Positions 1-13,268 of a stretch of 64,000 bases of DNA are shown piece by piece. This DNA is from Dipetalonema caudispina. Lineage: Eukaryota; Nematoda; Chromadorea; Rhabditida; Onchocercidae. How positions within the stretch are numbered: position 1 is the stretch's first letter; each line of letters starts with the position of its first letter. A model generated the notes under the pieces. That model did not search any database and was not told the origin of the DNA. It saw only the letters and a list, made by a program, of their open reading frames with translations. Position numbers and translations under genes: made by a program. Where the stretch lies: positions 299,154-363,153 of the forward strand of contig JABVXV010000040.1 in assembly GCA_013365325.1 (NCBI GenBank). Reading direction: 5' to 3'.

Positions 1-1600
1 GCACTTCTTCGCTCCTCTTTTTCCTAAAAGTTTTTACATGCTTACAATTGAAAGCATTAAAAGCTGTGATTATCTCCTGCAAATTTATGAAATTTCAGCA
101 ATTCTTCAATTCTTCTGAAATTTGTCGATGATATTTTAATAAGATACAATTTAAGCCAGGATTGTGATGAAAATACCAAAGCTGTGAACTGATGAAATTT
201 TTCCATAATTGTTGAAATTTTGTGTTTTTTTTTTTACGGAAGTTTGCTTTTTATTGTGATTTTCAAGAATTCAAATCTCATATAAGTCAGTGGCTTTTTC
301 TTCATCAGGTTTCTAATTCTTTCAGTGTTCTTAGCATTTCCCTTAAATTTCAACATTTGTTTAATTGTAAAAGGCAACTGCACTTTTTTAATCGGTTTTC
401 AATAATATGTTGCATAATCCATCGTAATAAAACAATGAGCAACGATTCTGAAAGGATCTCACACATTGATTTGATGACGTAAGATTTTAGCTTTAGATAT
501 CAGTGTGTTTCACGTATTTGTTAATTTTTTTTCACTTAAGAATTTTTCTATGACAACTCCGGGATCTTCCCAGGTTTGCATTAAGTGCAATTTTTGTAAT
601 TTTTCAATTAGATTAACTATTAGTTTCTGCAAGCACATTTTCATGCACTTGTCTGTCTAGTTTCTTCTTTCAGTTTAAAAATTTTTTCTGTAGTTAACCT
701 CCAAGATGGTTTATGTATACGTCGAGATTATTTTGGATGGTGATTGTATGATTGTGATACTCAGCTGTCCTCTCTTAGTAAAGTACAAATAAAGTTTTGA
801 TTTTAGGGAACTATGGCCTTATATATTCTTTTCCGATTATCAAATTTGCTGAGCCATTACGTAATCTTTTTTCTTTGGCAGAAAAATTCAAGCCAAACTT
901 TAAGAATTGTTCTAGACTATTGAGATAATTGCAAATGAATAATTTGTAAGTTATGTGTTAAAATAATCTGTAGAAGATACAAGGTTTTCCAAAAAAAACC
1001 AGTTCATTTAGGTTTTTCAGAAGAGTTGCACTTGATAGGTATCCGGGAAGCATTTTTTAATTCATAAATGGGATTTCTCAAAGTCTTTCATTGCATTCTT
1101 CGTCGTGTTTCCATATATGAGTACTAAATTTGTAGTAATTACCAAATCAGATTTTTGAAATTCCGGTGTTAAATGTAAATATTTTTTACCATCCGTAAAT
1201 CTGATACTGCTACGATTTTTCTGGAAGTGTTTCTACTTTCCTGAGGTTTTTGACCAGAGGCGGGCTTTATGCCCTATTCTGGTAGGGAACCGTAGGAAGT
1301 TGTTTTTGCTGTCTTCGATATTGTCATGTTTGTTATGATGAGATTGGATCTGACATCTTTTTTTTTAAAAATGAATTTGTGGAATCGTATCGCTTAGATT
1401 ATTGGTGTTATTTCATTCAAAGGATAGGAAAGATAAGGACCATTTAGGTGAACAGATAAAATATCACTGAAGCAGTTCCTTTCAGATATTTTTGTTTGCT
1501 CAGTTATAGTGGATAGGAAAGAAAATCCCGTATGAAACGCGTGTAAATGCAGTCGCGTAATGTGTGAATAATTAAGATGTTTATAGTAGTTTTGTTGCAG
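1..1600. other. Intergenic region, no gene recognised
   Basis: AT-rich sequence upstream of the MATH-BTB gene. No reading frame here has recognisable protein similarity. An AATAAA hexamer at 788-793 could be the polyadenylation signal of a plus-strand transcript that begins left of the window. A small imperfect hairpin lies at 1253-1283. The last ten bases before the next start codon form a good splice acceptor (ends TTGCAG). Confidence 0.5.
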
Positions 1601-4426
1601 ATGTTGGCAGAATACAGCAGCGAATTATCGCAGCAGCGTGCTGGTGTTATGGAAAATTCCCAGCCAAGTTCTGGAACCTCCGGATCAGGTGGTAACGCTG
1701 GCTTATGTCGACATCTGGATGGTGCTGTTTACATATCAGCTTGTGCTACAAAAATGGATACTATTGTTTTTATGCATAAGTGGAGTGTTGCACAGTTTTC
1801 GGCACAGCAAGAATTGTCATCACCGGGTGATTTCATCGAGTCAAAGTTAGTGTTAGGAATTTTTGCATTTCTCTGCAACTGTTACGTGACATCGGCAGAA
1901 AAATTTTTATCGTAGTATGTTCAATGGCAGTGTATAAGCTAAATTTTTAAGTCTGCTTGAAAACTAACTGCAGAAATTGCTTATCACTGAAGATGAATTA
2001 TTGGCAAGTCAAAAAGAATTGATTTATAAAATTTCACCCAACCATACTTTACGTTTATTCGCAATTGACTGTCTACGACCAGATACGTCGTTACCATTTT
2101 ATTATTTTTAGTCAAAATGTTTTCTGAAAATTTTGTTTGGGATATATGTGTTTAGTTCAGAATTGAGCGTGCCAAAGCATTTGAGCAAAGCTTCAAATTT
2201 TTAATAGTATACATAATGTAATGCATTCAATAAGTTAACAAATTCTTCAGCATATTTGGTTCTACAGATCACGATTATCGATTCCGATTGAAACTGTTTC
2301 CTTGCGGTAAAGATGAAGAATGTCGAGGATATCTTTCCTTATTTCTCCAGATTTTCAGTAAGTATATGAATCGCACTAGGTGAGTTAGGTTTAAGTGTTA
2401 GTACTCTACAAGAAGGAAAGCTAATTGTAAATTAGCCCTACTTTCAAAGATGTCCCAGAAAGAAGTCTACTTAGACAGTAATAAGATCTATCAATGCTGA
2501 AGATTTCGATTACACTACTGTTGTGTTTAAGGCAACTTTCAAAAATATTAACAGCCGTGCTTCAGAATGTCCATCTGCAAAGCTGCGTTTTCGAGTAAAC
2601 TTCTACATTGAAGCTGCGGATGGTCCACGAGGGTGTGCACTGAACAAAAATGTTGTCACTATTAATCGCGGTGGGATTGTTACTGCGTCAAAATTCTTTT
2701 CCACTGAGACTTTAAAGGTTCTTTATGAAGTATGACAAGATATACCTTCGTTTACTTAACGTTGTTACGTTTAGGTAATTTCTTGATAGTCGTATCCTTA
2801 GTTGATGTCGCTTAGAGTAGAAACCTAATTAGCATAAACAATCAACAAAATGCAACAATAGCCTTTGATTGTTTCGGATATTTTTCTTTGATATTAATTT
2901 GAATTCTGATAAAAGCTTCCAATTTTGCATTTTTACAGAGCCGTGTTGCTAAATTTTTACCTGATGATGTCTTAACTGTTGGTGTGGAGTTAACTGTGTA
3001 CGGAGACCATAGCTGTACAGATATAGAACCTGATGTGGATATATTTTGTGGAAATAGTGGTTCTTCGACATCCGGAATTGCTTTGAGCATCAGTGATGAA
3101 GCTAAGACACGCCTTGATCCGCATTTTATGGGTAGGTTCTGTGAATTCACTTTACACATTATCGAATAAAATTTTTCATCTTAATGTCGTATTGCTGCTG
3201 CCTAGCTCACTCAGATAGTTCTTTCTAATCCAAAATTACCTGAAACCTTTCGATTTTAATCTATTATTACCACCTTACGATCTCAGAAGTTGCAAATTTT
3301 CTGTAATTTAAAATGAATGGATCAGTAAATGCCGAAATTCCGTTGGTGCTCAATCTCATTTGTTGTTAGTTTCCATTACTTGATCATTGCAGGACGCGAT
3401 TTGGGGCAGTTACTGGATAGTGGCGATTTTTCAGATTTCACACTTCACGTAGGTCGGCGTTCCTTTAAATGTCACAAGGCGATCCTTTCAGCACGGTCAC
3501 CTTTCTTCCAGGCAATGTTCAGAGACCAGACTAATCAAGAAAGCTTGACTGGAGAAGTTGGTTTACTTTGGTTTCGTTACGTTAATCATTTTCTTAGCAA
3601 CATCTTTACTCTTTTAAAGAGTGACTTAATTATTTAGGTAAATTTGGAAGATATAACCCCAGAAACAATGGCATGTGTCCTGGAATACATTTACAAGGAT
3701 AATTGTTCGGAATTATCAAAGCGAACGCTAGAGATCTTAGCTGCTGCAGACCGGTAACTTTTTTTTTTTTACTTTTACTTCAATCTCACGGTACAATAAA
3801 TTAACCAGGTCTTTTTTTGAGATTTTGCCTGGACCGTTTGAAGAGTTTGTGCCAGGAGGCTCTGGTAAGAGATCTGTCACCCAACAATTTTTGTGAACGT
3901 CTTCGAGCTGCAGACATGTATAATGCTTCCGCCTTGAAGTGGAAAATTTTGAATTTATTACAAAAACACCGCAACTATGTTATCGATAATGAGGTACCTC
4001 GCATTTTTATTCCATATGTTCTTGTTTTTTGAGGGAGAAAGAGGAAACATGCATTACTGTGGATAGTTGGGATTAAAATAATTGAATAACTTTACCTACG
4101 TTTACTTTCTGCTATTTGTTTATGTGCTTGTTGTTATTGAACACTGTTAACTACTTACATATATTCCCTGTTTATCTCACAAGTTCTCATTACAAATCAT
4201 TTCGAGAAGTAAAATTGTGTCATGTGTCTCTTTTATGCTTACAAGGCGTGGTCTTTAGGACTGGGTCACATTGGAAAATGAATGTCCATATTTGGCAGCA
4301 ACGGTTGCAAGGCATATGTTATCCACTGACAGTGTTGGCAATATATTATCGAGTTCCACTACCAACATGAGTAATTTAAATCAGTATAACGAAGCAGTAT
4401 CGGTCAAAAGACCACGACTCGGCTAA
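1601..4426 (+). CDS. MATH-BTB domain protein (MEL-26/SPOP type CUL3 adaptor)
   Basis: Proteins of this family recruit substrates through the MATH domain and bind CUL3 through the BTB domain, acting as adaptors of a ubiquitin ligase; C. elegans MEL-26 targets katanin. Eight phase-consistent exons: 1601-1845, 2251-2379, 2555-2729, 2939-3131, 3393-3556, 3638-3753, 3822-3993, 4259-4426, giving 453 aa. The MATH domain runs from about residue 50 (HKWSV) to residue 205. The BTB domain has the typical [10 protein letters not shown] and [19 protein letters not shown] motifs, followed by a BACK-like helical region. The C-terminus ends in a basic KRPRLG, a possible nuclear localisation signal as in SPOP. 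I chose the ATG at 1601 because it directly follows a splice-acceptor-like AG; an in-frame ATG at 1577 lies before it. AATAAA is at 4521-4526. The family is clear; orthology to MEL-26 rather than another MATH-BTB protein is inferred. Confidence 0.88.
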
Positions 4427-6775
4427 TTCTATTGGTTTGTTAAATATTGTTTTAAATTTCATTTGGAACGAGTTTCAAAATAATTTGGGTCATTCTACGC
4501 TGGAAGCAGTGTTACTTTAAAATAAAGTCTTTTTTTTTTACCGTTTATTATCATTTTCTAAAACTGCAGTTATATGAATTTGTTTTAGTGCTTACGTACA
4601 AATGGTAGAAGACAACCGTACAAGCATTTCGGACAATGCGAGCTGTAACTTTCTGCGTTAGAACGAGAAGCTTATTTGTTCTTTAATTTTCCTTTTTTTT
4701 TCGTTTTTTTTTCTTTTTTTTTTTGTTTTATTTAGTAACGGATTTTCAGTATTTTTTCTATTGGATTTTGTATTTCCTTATTTTCATGAGAGTATCTTCG
4801 TGAAGGTGAGGAAAATAATTTATTTGGAAATAAGGCTAAGATAATGAAGATAGTGACACGCTGGCTTTTTTTCTGTAGAGCTTTAAAGATGTTTAACAGT
4901 CAGTTTTCCAAAAAGATTTAAATTAAAATTAGATTAATGCTAAAAAATTCTTCAGATGCCTAAATACTTTTACTCTTGTATCTCGTCGATTCTTTATCAA
5001 ATTTTTCTTGGTATCCAAATTTCAATTGTATACGTATATACATTTATGCTTCTTTGTTTGTGCTTATTGTATGTATTTATTTGCTAGTCAGTCCTGTCAG
5101 GCTATCTATTTGACGAAATTGTGGATATGGTTATAGCAACATGATGTAATTTAAGAGGTATAGCTACATTTGGCAATTTTTTTTTGCTACCTTTGGAAAA
5201 GGTTGAATGCTTAAATAAGAAAGAAGTCTTTGCACTTTTTTATTTTGTCTCAAATATATTCGAACTTGATATTTTTCATCAGTAATTCAAATTTAGACTG
5301 TATTGGATCCTTTTACAGTCTCAAGCCTCGTTTCTGAAGGGTCCTACTGCATTTTGTTTTCTTTGCAATTCATATTGTTCGAGTTACCTTGGGCATATCT
5401 CTGCAAAGTTTCTTGCGAAGTAATTTTATAACAAAAGATGAAATACTGCTCGGGAATATTGGTTACTCTATTTGAGTTCTAAAATGCACTTTTGCATAAT
5501 TTTTGTTTAGCACTTCATTTGCCTTCCATGTCTTTTATACTTTTAATTGCTCCGGGTTACACATGAAGTCATGTGCCATCACGGGTCTTAAGAGAGATTT
5601 AGGGCGAATGTGTTATACGCAAGATTCTTAAATCATTCTTTGTCTTTTTCTTCTTTTCATAATTGTAAATAATTTATATTGCCGGTGGAAATTTTATTCC
5701 TTTTTGTAAGGAAGTTGAAGATAAATATATAAAAATAACACATAAAAATCATACAAAATAACAGAAGTCGTGCAAAAAATAAATGAAATAAACAGTGTAT
5801 GTTATGAAGATTTCGTTTGCCACAAAATCTAATATTGAGGAGTTTTCTTTCTTTTTTTTTTTTTTTTTTTGAAGATTTTTTTAGGTAAATGGTGTAAATC
5901 TGGTAGGTAATGAATGTACAAAGACCGACAGAAAAAGTTTAGTGTAAGAAGAGAGATATAAACCAGAAAAAGTTATTTAAAGGTTTTACCTATACTAGCT
6001 TAAGTGCTTCACGTTAATTTACAGTGATTTACTGATGCAATACCTACCGTTTACTGCCAATACTTGTCATTTTGGCTCTATATTGTGATCTACTTCCAAT
6101 ATTTTTTAAATTTATGTTTCTTATAAAATGCTAAGGATCTAAAATGTGTGGAATCCGAAGTATAGTGCTTGAGCTTGGAATTTGGCTTTTTTTGAATTTG
6201 ATTAAAAATACACTTTGAAGTATATTTATATATATATAAAGTTTTTTTCTGGATTTCATCAAAATATAAAAATTCGGCAATTCCCCAAAGTCCTTCGCAA
6301 AATATCGAAAGCATCTAATGAAACAAGAAATTTCTAAATATCGGAAAAAATGAGCGGTACTGTGAGGATAACACAAACGGATAAAAAGTCATTTCTCCCA
6401 TTTAAATCACCATTATCGCTAACGCTTTCAAAGGCAATAAATGATGTAATGTCGCGGATCCGTAATTCGGGTCAATTATGAACGTTCTCACTATTGTCAT
6501 TCATTGACCGAACCACATAAATGTCACGACAGTCTCTGAAATTCAATATATTTTAATGAATTAGAGAGAAAAAGTAATTCCCTCCGCCTTTTTAATATTT
6601 ATTCGCTGAAAAAGACTTCTTCATCTTTCGTACAGTTTTCCATTCGAGTACATTTGATGGACTGTTTGTTTCAACTTCTTCTTAGACTTCAATAAATGAT
6701 CACTTTTGCATTCGGTAGTGTTGGATGCAGTTAACCAAGAATTGTTCCAATAATGTCTCACTTTTGCATATTTAG
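4427..6775. other. 3' flank and intergenic region
   Basis: Holds the presumed 3' UTR of the MATH-BTB gene and then AT-rich DNA with long T-runs (for example around 5852-5870). I see no reading frame with protein character on either strand. The last bases before 6776 (ATTTAG) form a splice acceptor joined directly to the next start codon. Confidence 0.5.
4521..4526 (+). terminator. Polyadenylation signal AATAAA of the MATH-BTB gene
   Basis: A canonical hexamer 95 bases after the stop codon of the MATH-BTB gene, the expected 3' end spacing for a nematode transcript. Confidence 0.5.
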
Positions 6776-9700
6776 ATGAGAATATCGATATGCTTTTGCT
6801 TCCTTGTGCTCATATCGTTAAGAAAGTGCTTGAGCATAAAGCATGAATACGAAGCTACAGATTCCATGGATCAGAACAAGTATGGAATTTCTTTTGAAAT
6901 TTTAAGCTTTAAATATTATCTATTCATTAGCGTACATCTCTTGGATTTGACAAATGATGAAATCTTCATGTTTCCTTTATATCATCGTTTCTGTGTGGAA
7001 GAGTGAAGGTAATAGAAATAACACTTGACCATGGAAGAAATGTGGTCCAATTTTCATTAGATTGAGTGCTCGCAAAATTAAAAGTGTGTTCATAAACAAC
7101 TTAAATTTAAGAATTTCCAAATTTCAAAAAGTTCAAAACTCCATTCTCTTCAAAGAAAAAAAAAATTAAAACATACAGTACGGGGAAAAGGCGTAGGATG
7201 GAATTTGGAATCAGTTATCCAGCGGAAATTATATCAAAAGATGCCAAGGGCGCCAAACACATAAGTCAAGGATACTCGAATAAAGATAAAAAAGTAAGTT
7301 TAAATTGAAGTACAAAATCCATTCGATGGAATTTAAATTAATAAAAAGTTATGTCTAGGCCTGATTTATGAGCGCTATTTTCTTTGCAAAAATAAATGAA
7401 TTCTATTTTTTTCAATTAAAAAAAAGAAAACTTTTTTGATAGAATAATAAATATTCGAAATTGTATAATATTAAAACAAAGTTCCAGCTCTCCACTACTG
7501 AGAATGTTTTATCAGCCAAGCAACAACGTGATCTGATCATTGGTAAACCGGATCTAAGTACGTAACTATTTGAAACTTCATTGTAATATTCAGAGTTCCG
7601 AATTTCCCCAGTAAAATAGTCATAATTCTAAAAAATACTTCACTTTTATTTCAAATTGTGAATATCTGAATCAGGTGATGCATGCTTTCGTGTCTACAAC
7701 GAATGCATCATTGTCAATGCGCAACCGTATGAACGACGATCCAACATACAATTAGAAAAATGCAAGCAACAATGCATGCAATCACAAAGTGGTCTTTATA
7801 GTTGTCGTTCATTGGTATATGATATTGCTAACAAGGTACCTTTCCAAGTTTCTAGAAGGGGCTTTAATTTTGCAAACATTTTAAAGTTTCAAAATTTCTA
7901 CATCTCCACTTGTACAATTAGAAAACATAAATAACCTTTTCCCATTATTGATTGATTCTGTCTTCATTAGTTGAAAGAATTGCGGAATTGCATCATTTCT
8001 CTCAGTTGAATTAGGAACAAATGATCCAAAAGAAGTCCGTATACTGCAAGAAATTTGAAGTTCCTCAAATCAATTTGCTTTCAGATTTGTGATTTTTTTG
8101 CTCATCAAGGTGATCAGCTACCGGCAAAGTAAGTTTTCCCTTAGATATTCTTTGCGATGGAATTTCATTAAGGTTAGTATATTCATATTTACTTGTAGAT
8201 TTTAGTTTAAACTATGGTGAATTTGAATTTAAAATTTAATGTTTGCCTCAAAATTCTTTTTTTTTCTTTTTTTTTTTTTTTTGTAGACTACTCAAGTACT
8301 ATGAACATTCATATTTGGAGCCAACTTTTGCTGATGAATGCGATTTGGAATATGCTGAGAAATCAAAGAAATCAGTTGATCCTGCAGGCTTGATCTTATT
8401 CATAGATTTCAAAGAAAAAAAGGATCTTCGCAAGAATTTCATGATCAAATAAATTGAAAGTAATTTTATTGCTGTAATTAAATTCAAATTTATATAGGTA
8501 GAAAACTAAGCGACACAATGCTATTGAATGAAGATGCGAATCAAGAAACCTGTGAAGAAGGCAAGGTTGCCAAATATCTGCGAACAGAAGGATTTAAGCT
8601 TGACAGTGCCGATCGGGTAGATTTGAAAATTTATAATTTGGATGCATGCATCGATGCATGTACCAATAATATCGTTCGTTCATTTCAATTTCTAATTTCA
8701 ATACATAAGAATAAGGATTCCTTTAATTTAACAAGGTCTTGAGCAAAACTGAAACTGGTATTTGAAAGATAAAACTAAACTTCTTGATAAATATCAGTCA
8801 TTAAGTTAATTAGATTCAAAGATTGTTTGGATAAGAAAGATTTCAGCTATTAATATTTTTATTAAATTTTAATTCTATTCTTCCAGCCACCAATAAATGC
8901 TCAAATTTACAGGATGATAAAGGACATACTTTCGGATGTCGTTCTTTTAATTATAACGAGAATGGTTGTAGTTTGTTTGGAGAAGCAGCAACACCACGAG
9001 GTATCAGACAACTCAAACAAAATTCCTACACTAATTATTATGAGAAGATTTGTGTAGACAATGATTTAATGAGGTTTTTTTTTTTACAATTCATCAATTT
9101 TTGATAATTCTTATCATTTTCCTGTACATCACCTTATTTGATACTATCTTTTTGAGGTACTCAAAAATAGCTTTCAACTTTCTGACTTTTAAGTTTCAAA
9201 TATATTTTCAGCAACGAATGTCAAAGTGTAAATCGATTCCCACAAATGATACTGGTTGGTTTTGCGGAAGCAGTTGTTACAGCACCATCATTTATGGGAT
9301 GTTTCGAAAATTGCTTGAAATCACGACAGTTATTTGCGATGAATTGTACCAGTGCTGTATATTTCTATGAGGTAGAGTGTAGCTATTTCTCAAGCAAATT
9401 TCAGAAACTACAAGTTGTTTAAGTTCATACTGTCCATTTACTTATTTCTGTTACGTATCCATGTAGTTCATAACATGCGCTGTGATATAAGTTAAATGAA
9501 GCAAAATGATATTCTCGGATGAGATTTTCAAATGTTATTTTCAGGAAATGGAGCAGAATTGTATCTTAAATAGTGAAAATAGACAAACACAAAAGAATCT
9601 TTTTGTGGAAGAAAACACCGATATTGTGGATTATTTCGAAATAAGTTGTCCATTAAGAAAACGAAAGAAAGTGATCGATGATTTGTTGTTCAAAAGTTGA
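6776..9700 (+). CDS. Secreted PAN/apple-domain protein
   Basis: Predicted secreted cysteine-rich protein of about 439 aa. A hydrophobic signal peptide (starts MRISICFCFLVLIS) is followed by a basic linker and about three PAN-like modules, recognisable from spaced cysteines and phrases such as CRSFNYNENGCSLF and YYEKICV. PAN modules bind proteins or sugars in extracellular matrices; nematode members are often cuticle or apical matrix proteins. Exons: 6776-6879, 7179-7293, 7488-7557, 7675-7835, 8085-8128, 8287-8429, 8498-about 8677, 8887-9073, 9212-9371, 9545-9700. The sixth exon can only be joined in frame with a GC donor at 8430. The end of the seventh exon is uncertain: 8659 and 8677 both keep phase. 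The start ATG directly follows a TTTAG acceptor. AATAAA lies at 9906-9911. The specific function is unknown. Confidence 0.75.
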
Positions 9701-10141
9701 TTAATAATAAGTTATTGACAATCTCGAATATCTGTTCAATTTTTTTTTTGTTCACATCAAAATTAGAAATTCTTCTTCATATTGAGGGTAAAACAAAAAG
9801 TTTGATTTTTGACAAACGAATTAGTCAGACATTCATTGACACATTCTGCATTGTTCAGTGCATAAAGATGGATGTATCGATTGACCTTTTTATTTTTTTG
9901 TGTATAATAAACATATTGCTACCGCCTTTCTGATAGTTGTAAAAAATATTTCCCTATCTCAATCGATCAAACAATCTTGAAGGAAAACTGGAAGATACAG
10001 AAACTTGTATTTAGAAATCATTAGAATATTTTATGAACTGGGCTTTTACGATATGCATGGAAAAAATGCCTGAAGAATACAATTTTTTTTCAAAATATAG
10101 TGTATAGTAATCAGTAAAACACGTTAACTACAACGTCAATT
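9701..10141. other. Convergent intergenic region
   Basis: Short AT-rich stretch between two converging genes. It holds the 3' UTR of the PAN protein gene, with AATAAA at 9906-9911, and the 3' end of the collagen gene on the other strand. Nothing else is seen. Confidence 0.5.
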
Positions 10142-12386
10142 TCAAAGAAGCGTACGTCTTGATTTATATCCTTTATCGCTATCGTCAGGATTTTCAAAAT
10201 CAACTTTTCCGAAGCGTCCACTTTCTTCATCATTCTTATGTATGTTTTCCGTTTTACTTCCGCTATCATCATTTCTACCAGAACCAGAACCAGGACCTAA
10301 CCGATGTGCATCAGCATGTTCACGTACCGGACATGGACAGTACTAAAATCTCCAGATTTCATAGAATATAAAAAATTTAGGCTGCATTGTAGTAGATTCA
10401 GCGATTGAACGAACTTCAAATTTGAAATAAATTTTAATGAGCAGCAGACAAATGGAATTTATTTCGTTTTCTATTTCGAAATCCATTAAACCAACCTCAG
10501 CATCTTTTCCAGGATTTCCAGGTGGACCTTCCGGACCTTCTTCACCATCACTTCCTTGTGGTCCTTGGAAACCTAGCTGACCTGGAGGCCCTTCAGGACC
10601 TGGTTCTCCTGGTGGTGCATCTTTGCCTTTATCTCCAGGTGGTCCTTCAGGACCCTGGTCACCTGGTGGACCACGATTGCCTTTTCGTCCAACAACTTTT
10701 TCGGCATCAGTACCTTTTTCGCCTGGTTCTCCGGGCTTACCATCCAATCCTACAAATCAATTCAAATATTACTGGAAATCAACATCATGAAAATTAGCAG
10801 AAATATGAAATAAAGGAAAAAAATACCTGGCGGTCCTGGTGGACCAATATCGCCTGGTGGTCCTGGATTTCCATCGCGCCCCGGGAAACCTGGTGCACCT
10901 TTTGGTCCACGTTGGCCACGGATACCCGGTCGACCAGGAGGTCCCGAAGGACCGGGTGGACCTTCCGGACAATTGAAACATCCAGACGGACCTTCCTGCT
11001 GGACATCTTCTGCATCAATGCCATCCTTACCATCTTTACCAGGAATTCCATCTTCGCCATCAACACCTTTTTCACCTTTCAGTCCCGGTGGACCCGGTGG
11101 GCAAGTATTTTCTAAGCTGCATACTGAAATTTCCGGATCTCTATCACAATGAAATCTCTTAGAGAGATGACGCTATCGAGTCTTCCGATTTTGTCAATAC
11201 AAGTTTATATTTAAATGGTTTTTCAAAGTGGAAAATTCTGTTAATTCTGTTACTCCTGTTAATGATTTAAGGAAATTTGATAAAGTAAATTTTGTAAAAA
11301 GCGAGTTGAAAAATGAGAATGTAGAAACATACCACACCATCCATTTTTCGGGAAACCTGGAGGTATGAAAGAACCGCTGAATGGACGAAATTGTTGCCCA
11401 GGTTGACTAACTGAGTCACCGGAACGAGGTGGTGAGAGAAAAGTTCCGGTACCTGATGGTTTCCCATAAGTGTTATCACTAGCACTTATCGTTGGTTCAC
11501 TGCCTGGAGGGTAACCTTTTGGATGAATTTCCGCTTCGGAGTAGCTTCGCTCACCATTATCAATCACTTTACTGGGGGCCACTTAAATTCATGTATGATA
11601 GATATATTATGAATAAAATCATCACAATAATACGAAATATTTGAATTTATATTATATTTCAAAACAAATCTCATAACCTTTGGGATGTACTTGAAATTTT
11701 GTCAATTGACTCTTTTGAATTTTCCATTCTAACTTTTGAAGATTGCGAAAGGCTATACTCTATCAGCAAAACACTTATTCCCATTCCTTTTTTAGTTGTG
11801 GAAATTTTCAGTTGGAACAAAAAGATTACCTTCTCGTGAATTTACACTGTATGGATTATTATATTGTTCGCTGACTACAGTTGGTGGTATGTCACCATAA
11901 TTTGCACCACCAGAATCGTATCCATTACCACCACCACCACTACTACTACTGCCGTAACTGTTATCGCTCGATGAACTACCGTAATTGCTACCACTCGATG
12001 AGCTGTCGTAGCTCTTACCACCTCCGGTAGAACTGTCATAACCACCAGTACCGCTTTTTGTACTTTTATCATAAATGTTGTAGCTAGCCTGACGACGTAA
12101 GCGATTTGATGGGGTTCCAGCGCCAAGGCCGATCATTTCTTTCCACAAATCATCCGTTTTAACCTAAAAGAGATCGATGATTTTATTATTCCGGTATTTC
12201 TGATATCGGAAAACTTTTAGATTTTTAAACCAATAAATTTTAAACCTTGAAAGAATCAATTTCCGAATCTAGTTCAGTCCAAATTGATGTGACATCCTTG
12301 TGTATGGCCGCGATCGCTAGTAAGCAAACAATGAGTGTTGCTCCGGAAAATACAATTGTCCCCAATGTTGCATTTTCCACAGACAT
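10142..12386 (-). CDS. Cuticle collagen
   Basis: Structural collagen of the exoskeleton, about 491 aa. Exons in transcript order: 12386-12246, 12163-11830, 11581-11333, 11123-10827, 10749-10496, 10342-10142. The N-terminus carries a single membrane segment (about residues 8-28), as in the nematode cuticle collagen N-terminal domain. RLRRQ near residue 70 fits the furin-like processing site of this family. A Ser/Gly/Tyr-rich region (repeated YGSSSS and YDSS) follows. Two Gly-X-Y blocks occupy the region from about residue 245 to 425, with short breaks and paired-cysteine motifs before (SLENTC), between (GCFNCPEG) and after (YCPCP) them. The tail is acidic and polar and ends RRTLL. The long Ser/Gly-rich N-terminal part makes it larger than the usual roughly 300-residue cuticle collagen. 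I cannot assign it to a named C. elegans collagen. Confidence 0.93.
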
Positions 12387-13268
12387 TCTTCGTCCCTTTA
12401 TCAATTATAAGTTTATTGGCTTTGAAATACCTTAACAAATTAATTTGATTTAAAATAAACAGCAATGTTTAAGCAAAACTTATCAGCAAATCATAATCGT
12501 CATAATTATACTAATCACTATGATTATCTTATCATCATTTACCAACACTAATAATACTGATTACAAAAATTAGTGATAGAATGAAGATGGTTACAACGAA
12601 GTCTCGAACATGTGCATATGATTTAAGTGTGTTACATACATTTACGCAGGATACTTAAGGTATTACGGAAAATTTGTAACGCCACTGCATGGGTAATTTC
12701 TGGGTGCTGGTGTAAGTGGTTGTAACTTTCAGAACCTACCGATCAGATATCACTGTGAATGATGCATTTCTTCGTATCAACGCCAAAATTGTTCATAAAA
12801 AAGACAAAAGAAAATTAATGAAAGGAGATCGGCAGAAATTGGTTAATTTGGGTTAAATGAGACGCTTTTATAGGAACAGCGAATCCGCCCCTTGTCAGTA
12901 AATATATACAAAAATGTTTGCAACAGCAGCAAATTTTTTGTCTATAAGCTCTCCAAAACCAGGTCTTTCGTCTTTGAAAATTCAACATATAAATTGCGAG
13001 AGAAAACTGTGACATAAAATTTTTATTCGCAACTCCGTTATTTTAATCCAGATAATGAAATGAAATGTTGTATCGGCCATTTAAAACATCCATCACCGAG
13101 CGAGTGCTCTAAATTTTAAATGCAAAAATTACCATTTGTTTCGTTAAATTAATTTCGTAAACAAACCGAACTTTTCCTCTCCTTGTTCGAAACTATCGTC
13201 ATGCTTGATACTGCTTTTCTGTCTAATTTAAAATTTAACAAAATATGCACATACGAAAAATCACATGA
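12387..13268. other. Upstream region of the collagen gene
   Basis: Probable promoter of the collagen gene together with the 3' end of the L21 gene, both on the minus strand. AT-rich; GATAA-like words occur near 12470-12535 but I cannot show that they function. No coding potential recognised. Confidence 0.4.

Noticed and set aside
10522..11115. Plus-strand reading frames over the collagen gene
   Set aside because: They are antisense shadows of Gly-X-Y coding sequence.
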